Part shown: positions 6,292 to 14,276 of the stretch, in pieces
How the letters are laid out: every line of letters starts with the position of its first letter
Numbering within the stretch: the stretch's first letter is position 1
Source: Burkholderiales bacterium
Lineage (GTDB): Bacteria > Pseudomonadota > Gammaproteobacteria > Burkholderiales > Burkholderiaceae_B
Assembly (NCBI GenBank): GCA_005788065.1
Contig: SXZD01000105.1
Coordinates: 1-15,693 of the forward strand
Length of the DNA: 15,693 bases
Direction of reading: 5' to 3'
The notes under the pieces: generated by a model
Databases searched by the model: none
What the model saw: only the letters and a program-made list of their open reading frames with translations
What the model was told of the DNA's origin: nothing
Position numbers and translations under genes: made by a program

Positions 6292-9102
6292 ATGGCTGAT
6301 TCCGTACCAGATTTAACCAAGCCGGACACAAATGCGACAGGTGGAACTGACACAGGCTGCGCATGGCCCGCCCATTCGTCGTTCGCACAGCGTTGGCTGA
6401 ACCGTTTTCCGCAATGGAATGAGGCACTTGCACCTCACCTGGGCTTGAGCGAGGCAGTCGAGGTGCTGCTGGTTGACCTTGATCAGATCAGCGATGAAGC
6501 CGAACTGAAAAAACAGCTTCGTCTCAAACGGCAGCGCATCATGCTGGAGGTCATGCGCCGCGACCTGCAGGGACTGGCCACGCTGCAGGAGGTCACACAC
6601 GCACTCTCCCTTCTGGCGGACCGCAGCATTGATGCCGCCGCCCGGTTTGCGCACCGGCAACTGGCTGCACGCTACGGTCAACCCGCCGATACGGACGCCC
6701 TGATGATTCTGGGCATGGGCAAATTGGGAGGACGCGAGTTGAACGTGTCGTCCGACGTGGATCTGATTTTTGTCTATGCAACAGAGCAGGAGACAGCGGG
6801 CGCGGGCGGTGGGGTCGGCAGCGGAACCGGAAAGCGGATCTCGCATGCCGAGTTTTTCACGCAGTTGGGCCGACGGGTGATGAACCTGATTTCGGATGTC
6901 AACGAAGACGGGTTTGTCTTCAGGGTGGACATGCGTCTGCGGCCCAATGGCGACTCAGGCCCCTTGGTGGTCAGCCTGGACATGCTGGAAGAATATTTTT
7001 TCGTGCAGGGACGGGAGTGGGAACGCTATGCGTGGATCAAGGCGCGCGTGGTCAACACCGCTCCAACAGAAGCCCACGCAGCGGCTTTCTCTGCAAACTG
7101 CGATGCGTTAGAACGCATCAGGCGCCCCTTCGTCTACCGCAAGTATCTGGACTTCGGTGCCATCCGCGCATTGAGGGACCTGCATCAGCAGATCCGGCAG
7201 GAAGTGCGCAAGCGCGAAAAAGGAGAGGATGCCGGTGGTGTGCATGTGAAACTGGGACGGGGTGGCATACGAGAAATTGAATTCATGGCGCAGGTCTTTC
7301 AACTGATACGCGGTGGCCGCGAGAAAGACCTGCAGATTCGACCCACGCTGGATGTTCTCAAACTCTGTTGTGACAAGGGGCTGATCAGCGCAGAGACGCT
7401 GGAGAACCTCAAAGCAGCCTATGATTTTTGGCGCCGTCTGGAGCATCGCCTGCAATATGTGGAAGATGCCCAGACCCATTGGTTGCCCGCAGATACGGCT
7501 GTCAGGGCCCGCATGGCGCTGGCCATGGGTCTGCCGGATGCAGATGCGCTGAACGCACAAGTCGCACACTGGCAAAACTTTGTGGATGCGCAGTTTCAGG
7601 AAGTGTTTGGCGACAAGCAGGACGACGAACATGAAACCGTGACGGTGGATGACTGGCCGGAGCAATGGGCGCAGTCTTTCCGTCAACCCGAACAGGCACG
7701 GGCCCGCTGGCAGGACCTGTTAAATTCTTCACGCTACCGCAGCCTGCCCGCCACGCATCGAGAACGCGTTGACCGTCTGATGCCGGCACTGCTGCAGGAC
7801 TGTTCGCAGACGGCGGGGGCGGATACCGCATGGGCACGCAGCATGGATCTGCTCGACAGCATCGCGCGCCGTGGCGCCTATCTTTCTTTGCTCGACGAGT
7901 TTCCGGCAGCGCGCGCACGCGTGGTCCGTCTGCTCAGTTCCAGCGCATGGACAGCCGCCTATTTGCGCACGCATCCCATTCTGCTCGATGAACTGCTTGA
8001 TGAGCGCAATCTGTATGCGACCCCGGACTGGGCTGCGTACGAGACTGAATTGCGCGACGCGTTGGATCATGCGCGGCTGCCTGACGGCAAACCGGACCTC
8101 GAGCAGCAGATGAACATCAGCCGCGAGATGCATCACACGCATCTGTTCCGTCTGCTGGTTCAGGACCTTGAGTCGTATTGGACTGTCGAACAGTTGGCCG
8201 ATCATCTGTCGGCATTGGCTGACCGCACGCTGGCAGCCATCATGGAGGCCGTGTGGAAACAGATTCCGGGAAGGCACTGCGAGCAGCCGCACTTTGCCAT
8301 CATTGCCTACGGCAAGCTCGGCGGAAAAGAGTTGGGCTATGCATCAGATCTGGATCTGATTTTCCTGTTTGACGACCCATACGACAGCGCGCCGGAACTG
8401 TATGCCAAACTAGCCCAGCGCCTGAACCGGTGGCTGACCACACAGACGCCGGCGGGCATCCTGTTTGAAACGGACTACCGCTTGCGGCCCAACGGAGATG
8501 CGGGTCTGCTGGTATCGGGCATTGATGCCTTTGAAAAATACCAGCGCCGCGAAGGCGGTGTGGGTGCGTGGGTTTGGGAACATCAGGCACTGACGCGGGC
8601 TCGCTTCTGTGTCGGTGATGCGGCACTGGGGCAACGATTTGAAGCGGTCAGAACACAAACCTTGCGCAGCCGGCGTGATGTACCCGCACTGGCTGCCGAG
8701 GTGCTGGACATGCGGCGTCGCATGCATGATGGACATCCCAATCCGACCGAGCTTTTTGATATCAAGCACAGCGAAGGCGGCATGGTGGATATCGAATTCA
8801 TCGTGCAATTCCTGGTGCTGGCCTACAGTGCGGATCATGAATCTTTGACGGCCAATGCCGGCAATATCGCGCTGCTGAAACGGGCTGGCGAACTGGGCTT
8901 GATCGAACCGGCTCTGGCAGCAAAAGTGGCAGATGCCTACCGACGGTTCCGCGCGCGACAGCATGCACTGCGACTGGCCGGGTCTGACATGTCCCGGGTG
9001 GACGCTGACGAATTTGAAAAAGACATTGCTGCCGTGAAGGCCTTGTGGCAACAGACAGTGGTCAGCGCGGCACAGCGACCTGCAGCATCCGCTGCTGAAT
9101 GA
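6292..9102 (+). CDS. glnE: Bifunctional glutamine synthetase adenylyltransferase / adenylyl-removing enzyme GlnE
   Basis: GlnE attaches AMP to glutamine synthetase, switching it off in nitrogen excess, and removes AMP by phosphorolysis in nitrogen limitation, under control of PII protein and glutamine. The 936-residue protein is close to E. coli GlnE (946). Two nucleotidyltransferase domains are clear. The N-terminal adenylyl-removing domain has GMGKLGGRELN with metal ligands D155 and D157; the C-terminal adenylyl-transferring domain has AYGKLGGKELG with D686 and D688. Other family blocks include VDMRLRPNGDSGPLV, LGRGGIREIEF, TDYRLRPNGDAGLLV and EGGMVDIEFIVQF. The ATG at 6292 follows CAGGGA and is preferred over in-frame starts at 6232 and 6280, which lack ribosome sites. 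It is the only plus-strand gene, divergent from yhdP and convergent with mtgA, whose end it overlaps by 41 bp. Confidence 0.98.
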   Translation: MADSVPDLTKPDTNATGGTDTGCAWPAHSSFAQRWLNRFPQWNEALAPHLGLSEAVEVLLVDLDQISDEAELKKQLRLKRQRIMLEVMRRDLQGLATLQEVTHALSLLADRSIDAAARFAHRQLAARYGQPADTDALMILGMGKLGGRELNVSSDVDLIFVYATEQETAGAGGGVGSGTGKRISHAEFFTQLGRRVMNLISDVNEDGFVFRVDMRLRPNGDSGPLVVSLDMLEEYFFVQGREWERYAWIKARVVNTAPTEAHAAAFSANCDALERIRRPFVYRKYLDFGAIRALRDLHQQIRQEVRKREKGEDAGGVHVKLGRGGIREIEFMAQVFQLIRGGREKDLQIRPTLDVLKLCCDKGLISAETLENLKAAYDFWRRLEHRLQYVEDAQTHWLPADTAVRARMALAMGLPDADALNAQVAHWQNFVDAQFQEVFGDKQDDEHETVTVDDWPEQWAQSFRQPEQARARWQDLLNSSRYRSLPATHRERVDRLMPALLQDCSQTAGADTAWARSMDLLDSIARRGAYLSLLDEFPAARARVVRLLSSSAWTAAYLRTHPILLDELLDERNLYATPDWAAYETELRDALDHARLPDGKPDLEQQMNISREMHHTHLFRLLVQDLESYWTVEQLADHLSALADRTLAAIMEAVWKQIPGRHCEQPHFAIIAYGKLGGKELGYASDLDLIFLFDDPYDSAPELYAKLAQRLNRWLTTQTPAGILFETDYRLRPNGDAGLLVSGIDAFEKYQRREGGVGAWVWEHQALTRARFCVGDAALGQRFEAVRTQTLRSRRDVPALAAEVLDMRRRMHDGHPNPTELFDIKHSEGGMVDIEFIVQFLVLAYSADHESLTANAGNIALLKRAGELGLIEPALAAKVADAYRRFRARQHALRLAGSDMSRVDADEFEKDIAAVKALWQQTVVSAAQRPAASAAE

Positions 9103-9772
9103 CGGCGCTGCGCTGGTAAAGGGAATCAGACTCGGGGTTGCGGTCAAAATAACGGGGCGCAGGCAGCATGGCTGCCAGACGTGCAGCCTCTGGCGCCTCC
9201 AGCCGGTTGGCAGACAATCCGAAATGATGTCGGGCACCGGCCTCCACACCATAAACGCCGTTGCCCAGTTCGACGACGTTCAGATAGATTTCCAGGATGC
9301 GGCGCTTGCTCATCACGGCTTCGAGCATCCACGTAATCAAGAGCTCCTGCCCCTTGCGGACATAACTGCGTTCACCGCTGAGAAACAGATTTTTAGCCAA
9401 CTGTTGCGTGATGGTTGAACCACCGTGCGTCACGCGCCCGCGCTTCTCATTGCGCTCGCGCGCTTTTTCGATGGCCTCCCAATCCACGCCAAAATGCTGC
9501 ATGAAGCGGGTGTCCTCAGCCGCCACCGCAGCGCGCTTGACGTTCAGCGAAATGCGTTCGTACGGAATCCATACATGCGAAAGCCGGGCAGATGGATCTT
9601 TCTTGCGCAGGGCTTCCAGTCGCAATTCCATGAATCGTGTGGTGTTCGGATTGACCTGCGTCCACCATGCGATATGCCCAAGAAACCAGAGCTGCACAGC
9701 GGTGAATGCTGCAATACCCAGCAACAGGGCAACTTTGATGAAACGCATGACTCTGTGGAGAAAGGCGGACAT
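9062..9772 (-). CDS. mtgA: Monofunctional biosynthetic peptidoglycan transglycosylase MtgA
   Basis: This 236-residue GT51-family enzyme polymerises lipid II into glycan strands at the outer face of the inner membrane. A single membrane anchor covers about residues 10-33. The catalytic glutamate is E86 in AAEDTRFMQHFG. Further GT51 motifs follow: GGSTITQQLAKNLF (117-130), RKGQELLITWMLE, and KRRILEIYLNVVELGNGVYG with the GARHHFG block. No transpeptidase domain is present, so it is the short MtgA type and not a class A penicillin-binding protein. The start is 11 bases after the aroE stop, so it is probably the last gene of the operon. It has a weak ribosome site, and an in-frame ATG at 9748 is a less likely alternative. 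The 3' end runs 41 bp into glnE on the other strand. Confidence 0.97.
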   Translation of the reverse strand: MSAFLHRVMRFIKVALLLGIAAFTAVQLWFLGHIAWWTQVNPNTTRFMELRLEALRKKDPSARLSHVWIPYERISLNVKRAAVAAEDTRFMQHFGVDWEAIEKARERNEKRGRVTHGGSTITQQLAKNLFLSGERSYVRKGQELLITWMLEAVMSKRRILEIYLNVVELGNGVYGVEAGARHHFGLSANRLEAPEAARLAAMLPAPRYFDRNPESDSLYQRSAVIQQRMLQVAVPR

Positions 9773-9783
9773 GGAATGCTCAC

Positions 9784-10632
9784 TTAACCTGTCTTGCCCG
9801 GACTCAGTTGAGCCCTCAGTTTTTCAAGAACGGGGCTGACATCAGGCCGAACGCCGTGCCATATCAAAAAGGCTTCGGCCGCCTGCCCCACCAACATACC
9901 CAGACCATCGTGAGCCGATACGCCCTGCGTCTGGGCCTCCCGCATGAAAGCCGTCGCCTGCGCACCGTACATCATGTCGTAGGCCAACTTTGCGCCAGCA
10001 AACCAGTGTTCATCGATCGCAGGTGCCTCATCCTGCAAACCGGTTGATGTGGCGTTGATGATGACGTCCACACCCTGTGCCGGGACGTTGAATCCACCGG
10101 CAGCAAGCCTTGTTTGCGGATAATCGCCCTGCAGCGCTGCAATCAACGCTTGCGCTTTCTCAGCCGTGCGGTTGAGCAGCACCAGCGATTGCGGATGTTC
10201 ATCCAGCAGGGGACGCAGCACACCGGCAGCCGCACCACCGGCGCCGAGCACCAGCAAGCGTGCGTCTTTCAGAGGACCGGCCAGTCGGATCAGGTCGGAG
10301 ACCAGGCCCGCACCATCGGTGTTGTCACCCTCGATACCGTGGTCAGTGAAGCTCAGTGTATTCACCGCACCGGCCTGCATGGCGCGCTTGCTCAACACAT
10401 CACACAGCGCATGCGCCTCAAATTTGAAGGGCACCGTCACATTGGCTCCGCTCATGCCGGCAGACCGCATGGCTGCCACAGTCTGGGCAAATCCGTCTTT
10501 GGGCGCCAGCAGTTTTCCGTACTGCAAGGCACAGCCCGTCTGGCGTGCAAACTGCGCATGTATCTGCGGGGACTTGCTGTGTGCAATCGGTTTGCCGATG
10601 ACGGCAAAACGTTTGATCGGGTTGATGCTCAT
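9784..10632 (-). CDS. aroE: Shikimate 5-dehydrogenase AroE
   Basis: AroE reduces 3-dehydroshikimate to shikimate with NADPH in the pathway to chorismate. The 282-residue protein has the whole family set: the shikimate-binding AHSKSP (17-22), NVTVPFK with catalytic K70, DNTDGAG with catalytic D106, the dinucleotide loop GAGGAAAG (130-137), NRT (154-156) that reads the NADP phosphate, and DGLGMLVGQAAEAF near the C-terminus. These motifs fit true AroE rather than the YdiB or quinate branches. The ATG at 10630-10632 overlaps the TonB-like stop as ATGA, which suggests translational coupling; GGAG lies 11 bases upstream. The frame opens further upstream to 10671, but the AroE fold begins at KRFAVIGKP, which supports the later start. 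UbiC, encoded in the same operon, consumes the chorismate this pathway makes. Confidence 0.98.
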   Translation of the reverse strand: MSINPIKRFAVIGKPIAHSKSPQIHAQFARQTGCALQYGKLLAPKDGFAQTVAAMRSAGMSGANVTVPFKFEAHALCDVLSKRAMQAGAVNTLSFTDHGIEGDNTDGAGLVSDLIRLAGPLKDARLLVLGAGGAAAGVLRPLLDEHPQSLVLLNRTAEKAQALIAALQGDYPQTRLAAGGFNVPAQGVDVIINATSTGLQDEAPAIDEHWFAGAKLAYDMMYGAQATAFMREAQTQGVSAHDGLGMLVGQAAEAFLIWHGVRPDVSPVLEKLRAQLSPGKTG

Positions 10633-11567
10633 CGGCTGCGCGTCTCCAGCGAATCGTTGGTGAACATCCACGTGCGTGTGATAACCAGAACATCAGCGGC
10701 CTTGGCCATCTCGGGCGTGAATGCACCGTAGGGACCCGCCTGTTCCACGATGCGACGGGCTGCCCGGTCCAGAATGGGCGATCCGGAGGATCGATCCAGC
10801 ACAAAGTCCTGCAGGCTGCCGTCCTGCCGAATATAAACCGTCATGCGCAATTGACCGTAGACCTTGCCGCGCGCCTCATCCGGATAATTGAGATTACCGA
10901 AACGCTCCACCTTTTGCCGCCAGGCTTCCTCATACATGGCAAACACATACGGGGAGGTACTCGGCGAGAAAAAATGCAGGCGTGGCCGCTTGTTGTAGTC
11001 CTCGATCTGGCGAGCCACCTGCGCTTCAAGGCGCGCCAGTTCGCGCGCATTCAAACGCAAGTCTTCCACCGGCACGGCTTGGTTTGCGCTGCGGTTCTCA
11101 ACAACGGGGTCGCGGTCTGCAGGTTTGCTTTCCGGCTTGCGCGCTGTGCGAGGCAGATCACCGTCGTTGGTGGCAAGCTTTTCGCGGATCGCTTTCTGCA
11201 TGGCTTCCAGTTCGCGCACCCGCTTGTCAGCGGCCGATGGAGGCGGCGTGCCGACAGATGCTGTGCTGGCTGCGGGCAGGGGCGATTTGGCACGTCCGGT
11301 GTTTTGGTCCCCGCCGCCATCCAGTGCAACCTGTGCCAGCGCGTCGGCTTTCTCAGGCTTGCTGTCAGTCTGGCTGTTGACGATGATCACTTCGAGTGTT
11401 TCGGGCTCGGGCGGGGGAGCGGTTTTACCCAGCAAAAACCACAGCATGATAAACACATGCACGCCCAGCGAAAGCCACAGCGCTTTGCGCAGCCATCGCG
11501 ACAGGCGGTCTGACCAGACCTGGCCTGACTCAAACCATTGGGCTTGCAGTGTTGTTGCCTGCATCAT
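10629..11567 (-). CDS. TonB-like energy transducer, orphan
   Basis: This 312-residue protein has the TonB layout: a short cytoplasmic N-terminus, one membrane helix (about 29-48, ALWLSLGVHVFIMLWFLLG), a linker of about 160 residues with a proline stretch (PPPEPE), then a TonB C-terminal fold around residues 218-302 (LNYPDEARGKVYGQLRMTVYIRQDGSLQDF). TonB proteins carry proton-motive energy from ExbB/ExbD to outer-membrane receptors. No exbB, exbD or receptor gene is nearby, so its partner is unknown and a purely structural envelope role is possible. The linker has a charged helix (residues 112-132, 172-191) rather than long Pro-Lys/Pro-Glu repeats. Two ATGs start the gene (11567 and 11564); AGG is better spaced for the second. 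It begins 37 bp after the RNB gene and its stop overlaps the aroE start. Confidence 0.85.
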   Translation of the reverse strand: MMQATTLQAQWFESGQVWSDRLSRWLRKALWLSLGVHVFIMLWFLLGKTAPPPEPETLEVIIVNSQTDSKPEKADALAQVALDGGGDQNTGRAKSPLPAASTASVGTPPPSAADKRVRELEAMQKAIREKLATNDGDLPRTARKPESKPADRDPVVENRSANQAVPVEDLRLNARELARLEAQVARQIEDYNKRPRLHFFSPSTSPYVFAMYEEAWRQKVERFGNLNYPDEARGKVYGQLRMTVYIRQDGSLQDFVLDRSSGSPILDRAARRIVEQAGPYGAFTPEMAKAADVLVITRTWMFTNDSLETRSR

Positions 11568-11582
11568 CTACCTGTTCTCGTC

Positions 11583-11615
11583 CTATGCCTGACTTATTAC
11601 TGATCTATGCCTGAC
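11583..11615. repeat. 11 bp direct repeat, 22 bp period, at the RNB gene stop
   Basis: CTATGCCTGAC occurs at 11583-11593 and again at 11605-11615, with an 11-base spacer. The right copy encodes the end of the RNB protein and its stop codon; the left copy lies in the gap before the TonB-like gene. It looks like a local tandem duplication or a two-turn-spaced binding site. Confidence 0.75.
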
Positions 11616-13701
11616 CTGCTGCAGGACTTTCGCGTTCTGTCACGTCATCTGACGCGCGGGTTTTGGACTCGCTGACGGATTCGGTAACGGATTGAGTAAC
11701 TGACTCAGTCGCAGATTCAATGGCCGGTTCACCTGCTGCTTCAGTGACCGCCTCCTCCTCTTCTGCCACCTCCTCATCAGCCGCATCATCCGCATGTCCG
11801 ATAACCTCCAGCATGCGACAGTGAATGTCGATGCGGACGAAGTCCAGTTCGGCAACCTGCACGCGCAGCAGCGTGCCGCGCGGATGCCCCGACAGCCCCG
11901 GCAAGCGGACAATCAAGGGAATGTCAGTCAACCGTGTGATGTCGTCGCGCAGCACCATGGTCTGCACTTCGGAGATTCCCTGCTGCTCCAGCCAGCGCAG
12001 GCACCAGTAGCGTTCCATGCGCGACTGGAAATCGGCATATGCCTTATAGGTCGCATCAAAAGCCGATACCACTGCAAACAGGTCAGCATCCTGCGGCGCA
12101 AATGCGGGTGTCTGCGATTGCAACACCGACACCAGTTGCCATTGATTGACCAGATCAACATAGCGCCGCAAGGGCGATGTTGACCAAGCATATTGAGGCA
12201 CTCCCAAGCCGACGTGAGGTGCCGCATGCGTGGTCATGCGCACCCGGCCACCGGGCGGCTGACTGCGGTAAATACCCGGAAGACCCTTGTCATGAAGCAA
12301 ACCACCCCAGGTCTGGTTGGCCAGAATCATGAATTCGGCCACCAGCAGATCCAGCGGTGCATCACGGCGACGCGGGGTGATGTGGACACGGCCATCGACG
12401 ACATAAAAATTGTAATCAACGCGGTGATTGTTTTCTTTCTTGCCACGCAATTCGTCGCGCTTGGCACTGAGCACACGACTGACGCGCCACAGCAAGGCCA
12501 ACTCATGGGCATGCGGGAAGGGTTGCTCCGCCTGCGAAGCTTCATCCTGCGAAAGCGTCCGCACGGCAGCATCCGACAGGTCCAGCGATTCGAGCGCGGC
12601 GGGCGTCACCGCCTCGTCCAACAGGTTATGACGCAGATTGCTTTTGACCGGCACGCGTTCGATACAGCTCTCAGGCTGCCCCACCAGTTCGCCGGACTGC
12701 GTATCCACTGTGACGTAAAGGGATACAGCCGTCACGGCACGGCCCTGCGCCAGCGTGGCTTTTTCCACCAGCGCATCGGGCAACATCGTGATCTTGTCAC
12801 CGGGCATGTAAACCGTGGACAGACGGTCGCGTGCAACCTGGTCTAAGGGCGACCCGCGACCAAACAGCAAGCCGGGCGCGGCAATGTGTATGCCGATGCG
12901 GGCAGTGCCATCGCCCGCAAACCTCACTGAAAAAGCGTCATCAATCTCTGTGGTGGTGACGTCGTCAATGGAAAATGCAGCCACGTCAGCCAATGGCCAC
13001 TCGCGGCTGTCATCGACTTCGATATCTGCAAAGCCGGTACCCCGCGGAAACTGCACCACCTCGAACATGCGGCGGTGCATGTCATGCGCATCAGCAAACA
13101 CGCCCGCTCCCATCAACACCTGTTCAGGCGTTTGCGAACTGCGCTCGCACGCCAATGCCAACGCCTTGTATTCAGCACTGTTCTTGTCCGGTTTAGCGAG
13201 CAACTGGGCTGCCATGCGGACGATCTCCTCCGGCGCACTGCCTGCTAGCATCTGGTCTGCCCACGCTGACTGACGCTCAAGGGCCAGACGCTTTTTTTCG
13301 GCAGCGGCCAATGCAGCTTTGAGGATGTCAGGCGGCGCCGGCTTGAAGCGTCCCCGACCCTTGCGATGGAAATACAGCGGCGCACCCTGCAGCGCCAACA
13401 GCAAGGCAGTGGCCTGCACGGCATCGGGTTTGGCGCCAAAATATTCTTCACCAAATCCGAGAAAATCGAATTCGGCCTGCGGTGCGCATTCCCACAGGAA
13501 TGCCGGGTCAAACTCCGACTGCAATGCTTGCGCACCGGGCATGAGTTGCGCAGCGTCCGGTGACGTAAACGACATCAGCACGCTGTTGGCTTTTATCTTG
13601 CTGCGCTTGCCATGCGGCGCCTCTACCTGCAGATTGCCGGCCGCTTCCTGCATCACGTGACCGACCTTGAAGTCCCCGCTGTCTTCATACAGAACAAACA
13701 T
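11605..13701 (-). CDS. RNB-domain exoribonuclease (RNase II/R family)
   Basis: This 698-residue protein is a predicted 3'-to-5' exoribonuclease. It has an N-terminal SH3/cold-shock-like part (MFVLYEDSGDFKVGH), a helical linker (about 125-190), the RNB catalytic domain (about 230-530), an S1-like part, then an acidic tail (636-698). Active-site residues are D246, D254 and D255 in SIDDVTTTEIDDAFS, and R512/R513 in TSPLRRYVDLVNQ. At the position of RNase II D207 there is E252. The sequence resembles neither E. coli Rnb nor Rnr closely enough to give a symbol. I chose ATG 13701 because the N-terminus then begins directly with the first strand; a GTG at 13713, overlapping the ubiC stop as GTGA, is possible. 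It starts 8 bases after ubiC and precedes the TonB-like gene. Confidence 0.93.
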   Translation of the reverse strand: MFVLYEDSGDFKVGHVMQEAAGNLQVEAPHGKRSKIKANSVLMSFTSPDAAQLMPGAQALQSEFDPAFLWECAPQAEFDFLGFGEEYFGAKPDAVQATALLLALQGAPLYFHRKGRGRFKPAPPDILKAALAAAEKKRLALERQSAWADQMLAGSAPEEIVRMAAQLLAKPDKNSAEYKALALACERSSQTPEQVLMGAGVFADAHDMHRRMFEVVQFPRGTGFADIEVDDSREWPLADVAAFSIDDVTTTEIDDAFSVRFAGDGTARIGIHIAAPGLLFGRGSPLDQVARDRLSTVYMPGDKITMLPDALVEKATLAQGRAVTAVSLYVTVDTQSGELVGQPESCIERVPVKSNLRHNLLDEAVTPAALESLDLSDAAVRTLSQDEASQAEQPFPHAHELALLWRVSRVLSAKRDELRGKKENNHRVDYNFYVVDGRVHITPRRRDAPLDLLVAEFMILANQTWGGLLHDKGLPGIYRSQPPGGRVRMTTHAAPHVGLGVPQYAWSTSPLRRYVDLVNQWQLVSVLQSQTPAFAPQDADLFAVVSAFDATYKAYADFQSRMERYWCLRWLEQQGISEVQTMVLRDDITRLTDIPLIVRLPGLSGHPRGTLLRVQVAELDFVRIDIHCRMLEVIGHADDAADEEVAEEEEAVTEAAGEPAIESATESVTQSVTESVSESKTRASDDVTERESPAAGQA
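11659..11718 (-). repeat. Coding repeat of about 12 bp units in the RNB protein tail
   Basis: Five imperfect 12-base units encode four-residue repeats of the form ES-x-T (ESAT, ESVT, QSVT, ESVS, ESKT). The units form the middle of a longer low-complexity tail rich in Glu, Ser, Thr and Ala. Such an array can gain or lose units by slippage without shifting the frame. Confidence 0.7.
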
Positions 13702-13709
13702 GCTGTCGC

Positions 13710-14276
13710 TCACATTCCATCATCAGACCGTGTGGCCGACAGGCCATCCACGGATACAAAAACCTCTGTCACCACCAGCGGGGTGAGACCGCTTGCACGT
13801 CGATACACGGCACGTCGTGCAAACCAATGCCGGGGCGCCACGCCAGTGTGCGGAATGCCTGCAGCCTGTCTGGCCAAGGGATGCCGCTGGGACAGACGGG
13901 CAAACTGCATCAGGCCGCGTTTGACGGTACGGTCCCTGAACAGGACCGACCCCAGAGACCGCGTTCCCAGATGCCGCCAAAACGGCCAGTCAGAGTGCTG
14001 CCCCATCCATTTGACTGCCGTGTGCGCCACCACGCGCGGCTGACCGCCAGCCCACAGCGTAACCTGCCGCAGCCTGGCGTGTCGCCCTGGCTTGACTCCG
14101 ATCAGCGCAGCCTCATCAGACAGCACCGGTCCGCAGCCCTGTTTGCGCAATTGCACACGGAATGAGCCGTGGAGCCGTTGCAGACGTACCGTCAAGGAAC
14201 CGCGCGTGCGCAGCCACGACACAGCCGGTTTGGGCCAATCGGCCGAACAGTGCGACCGCCAATGCGCGGTTTTCAT
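13710..14276 (-). CDS. ubiC: Chorismate--pyruvate lyase UbiC
   Basis: UbiC splits chorismate into 4-hydroxybenzoate and pyruvate, the first committed step of ubiquinone synthesis in the cytoplasm. The 188-residue protein aligns with the family through SWLRTRGSLTVRLQ near the start, the arginine in HARLRQVTLW (R70, matching the active-site arginine of E. coli UbiC), the block LGTRSLGSVLF (103-113), and E171 in PLVVTEVFV, matching the catalytic glutamate. Overall identity to E. coli UbiC looks low, as is usual for this family, but the motif order is right. The ATG at 14274-14276 overlaps the esterase stop as ATGA and follows a G-rich ribosome site (GGGGG). A TTG twelve bases upstream is in frame but less likely. 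The RNB gene starts 8 bases after its stop. Confidence 0.9.
   Translation of the reverse strand: MKTAHWRSHCSADWPKPAVSWLRTRGSLTVRLQRLHGSFRVQLRKQGCGPVLSDEAALIGVKPGRHARLRQVTLWAGGQPRVVAHTAVKWMGQHSDWPFWRHLGTRSLGSVLFRDRTVKRGLMQFARLSQRHPLARQAAGIPHTGVAPRHWFARRAVYRRASGLTPLVVTEVFVSVDGLSATRSDDGM

Noticed and set aside
4737..6299. 520-codon plus-strand open frame opposite yhdP
   Set aside because: Complementary register to yhdP, no ribosome site, and a Gln/Arg/His-rich composition typical of antisense reading.
8410..9252. 280-codon minus-strand open frame opposite the glnE 3' part and inside mtgA
   Set aside because: Complementary register to glnE, no family resemblance, and the region is fully explained by glnE and mtgA.
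10851..11513. 220-codon plus-strand open frame opposite the TonB-like gene
   Set aside because: Complementary register to the TonB-like gene and no recognisable product; same cause as the other antisense frames.
12193..12846. 217-codon plus-strand open frame opposite the RNB gene
   Set aside because: Complementary register to the RNB gene, whose motifs fully account for the region.
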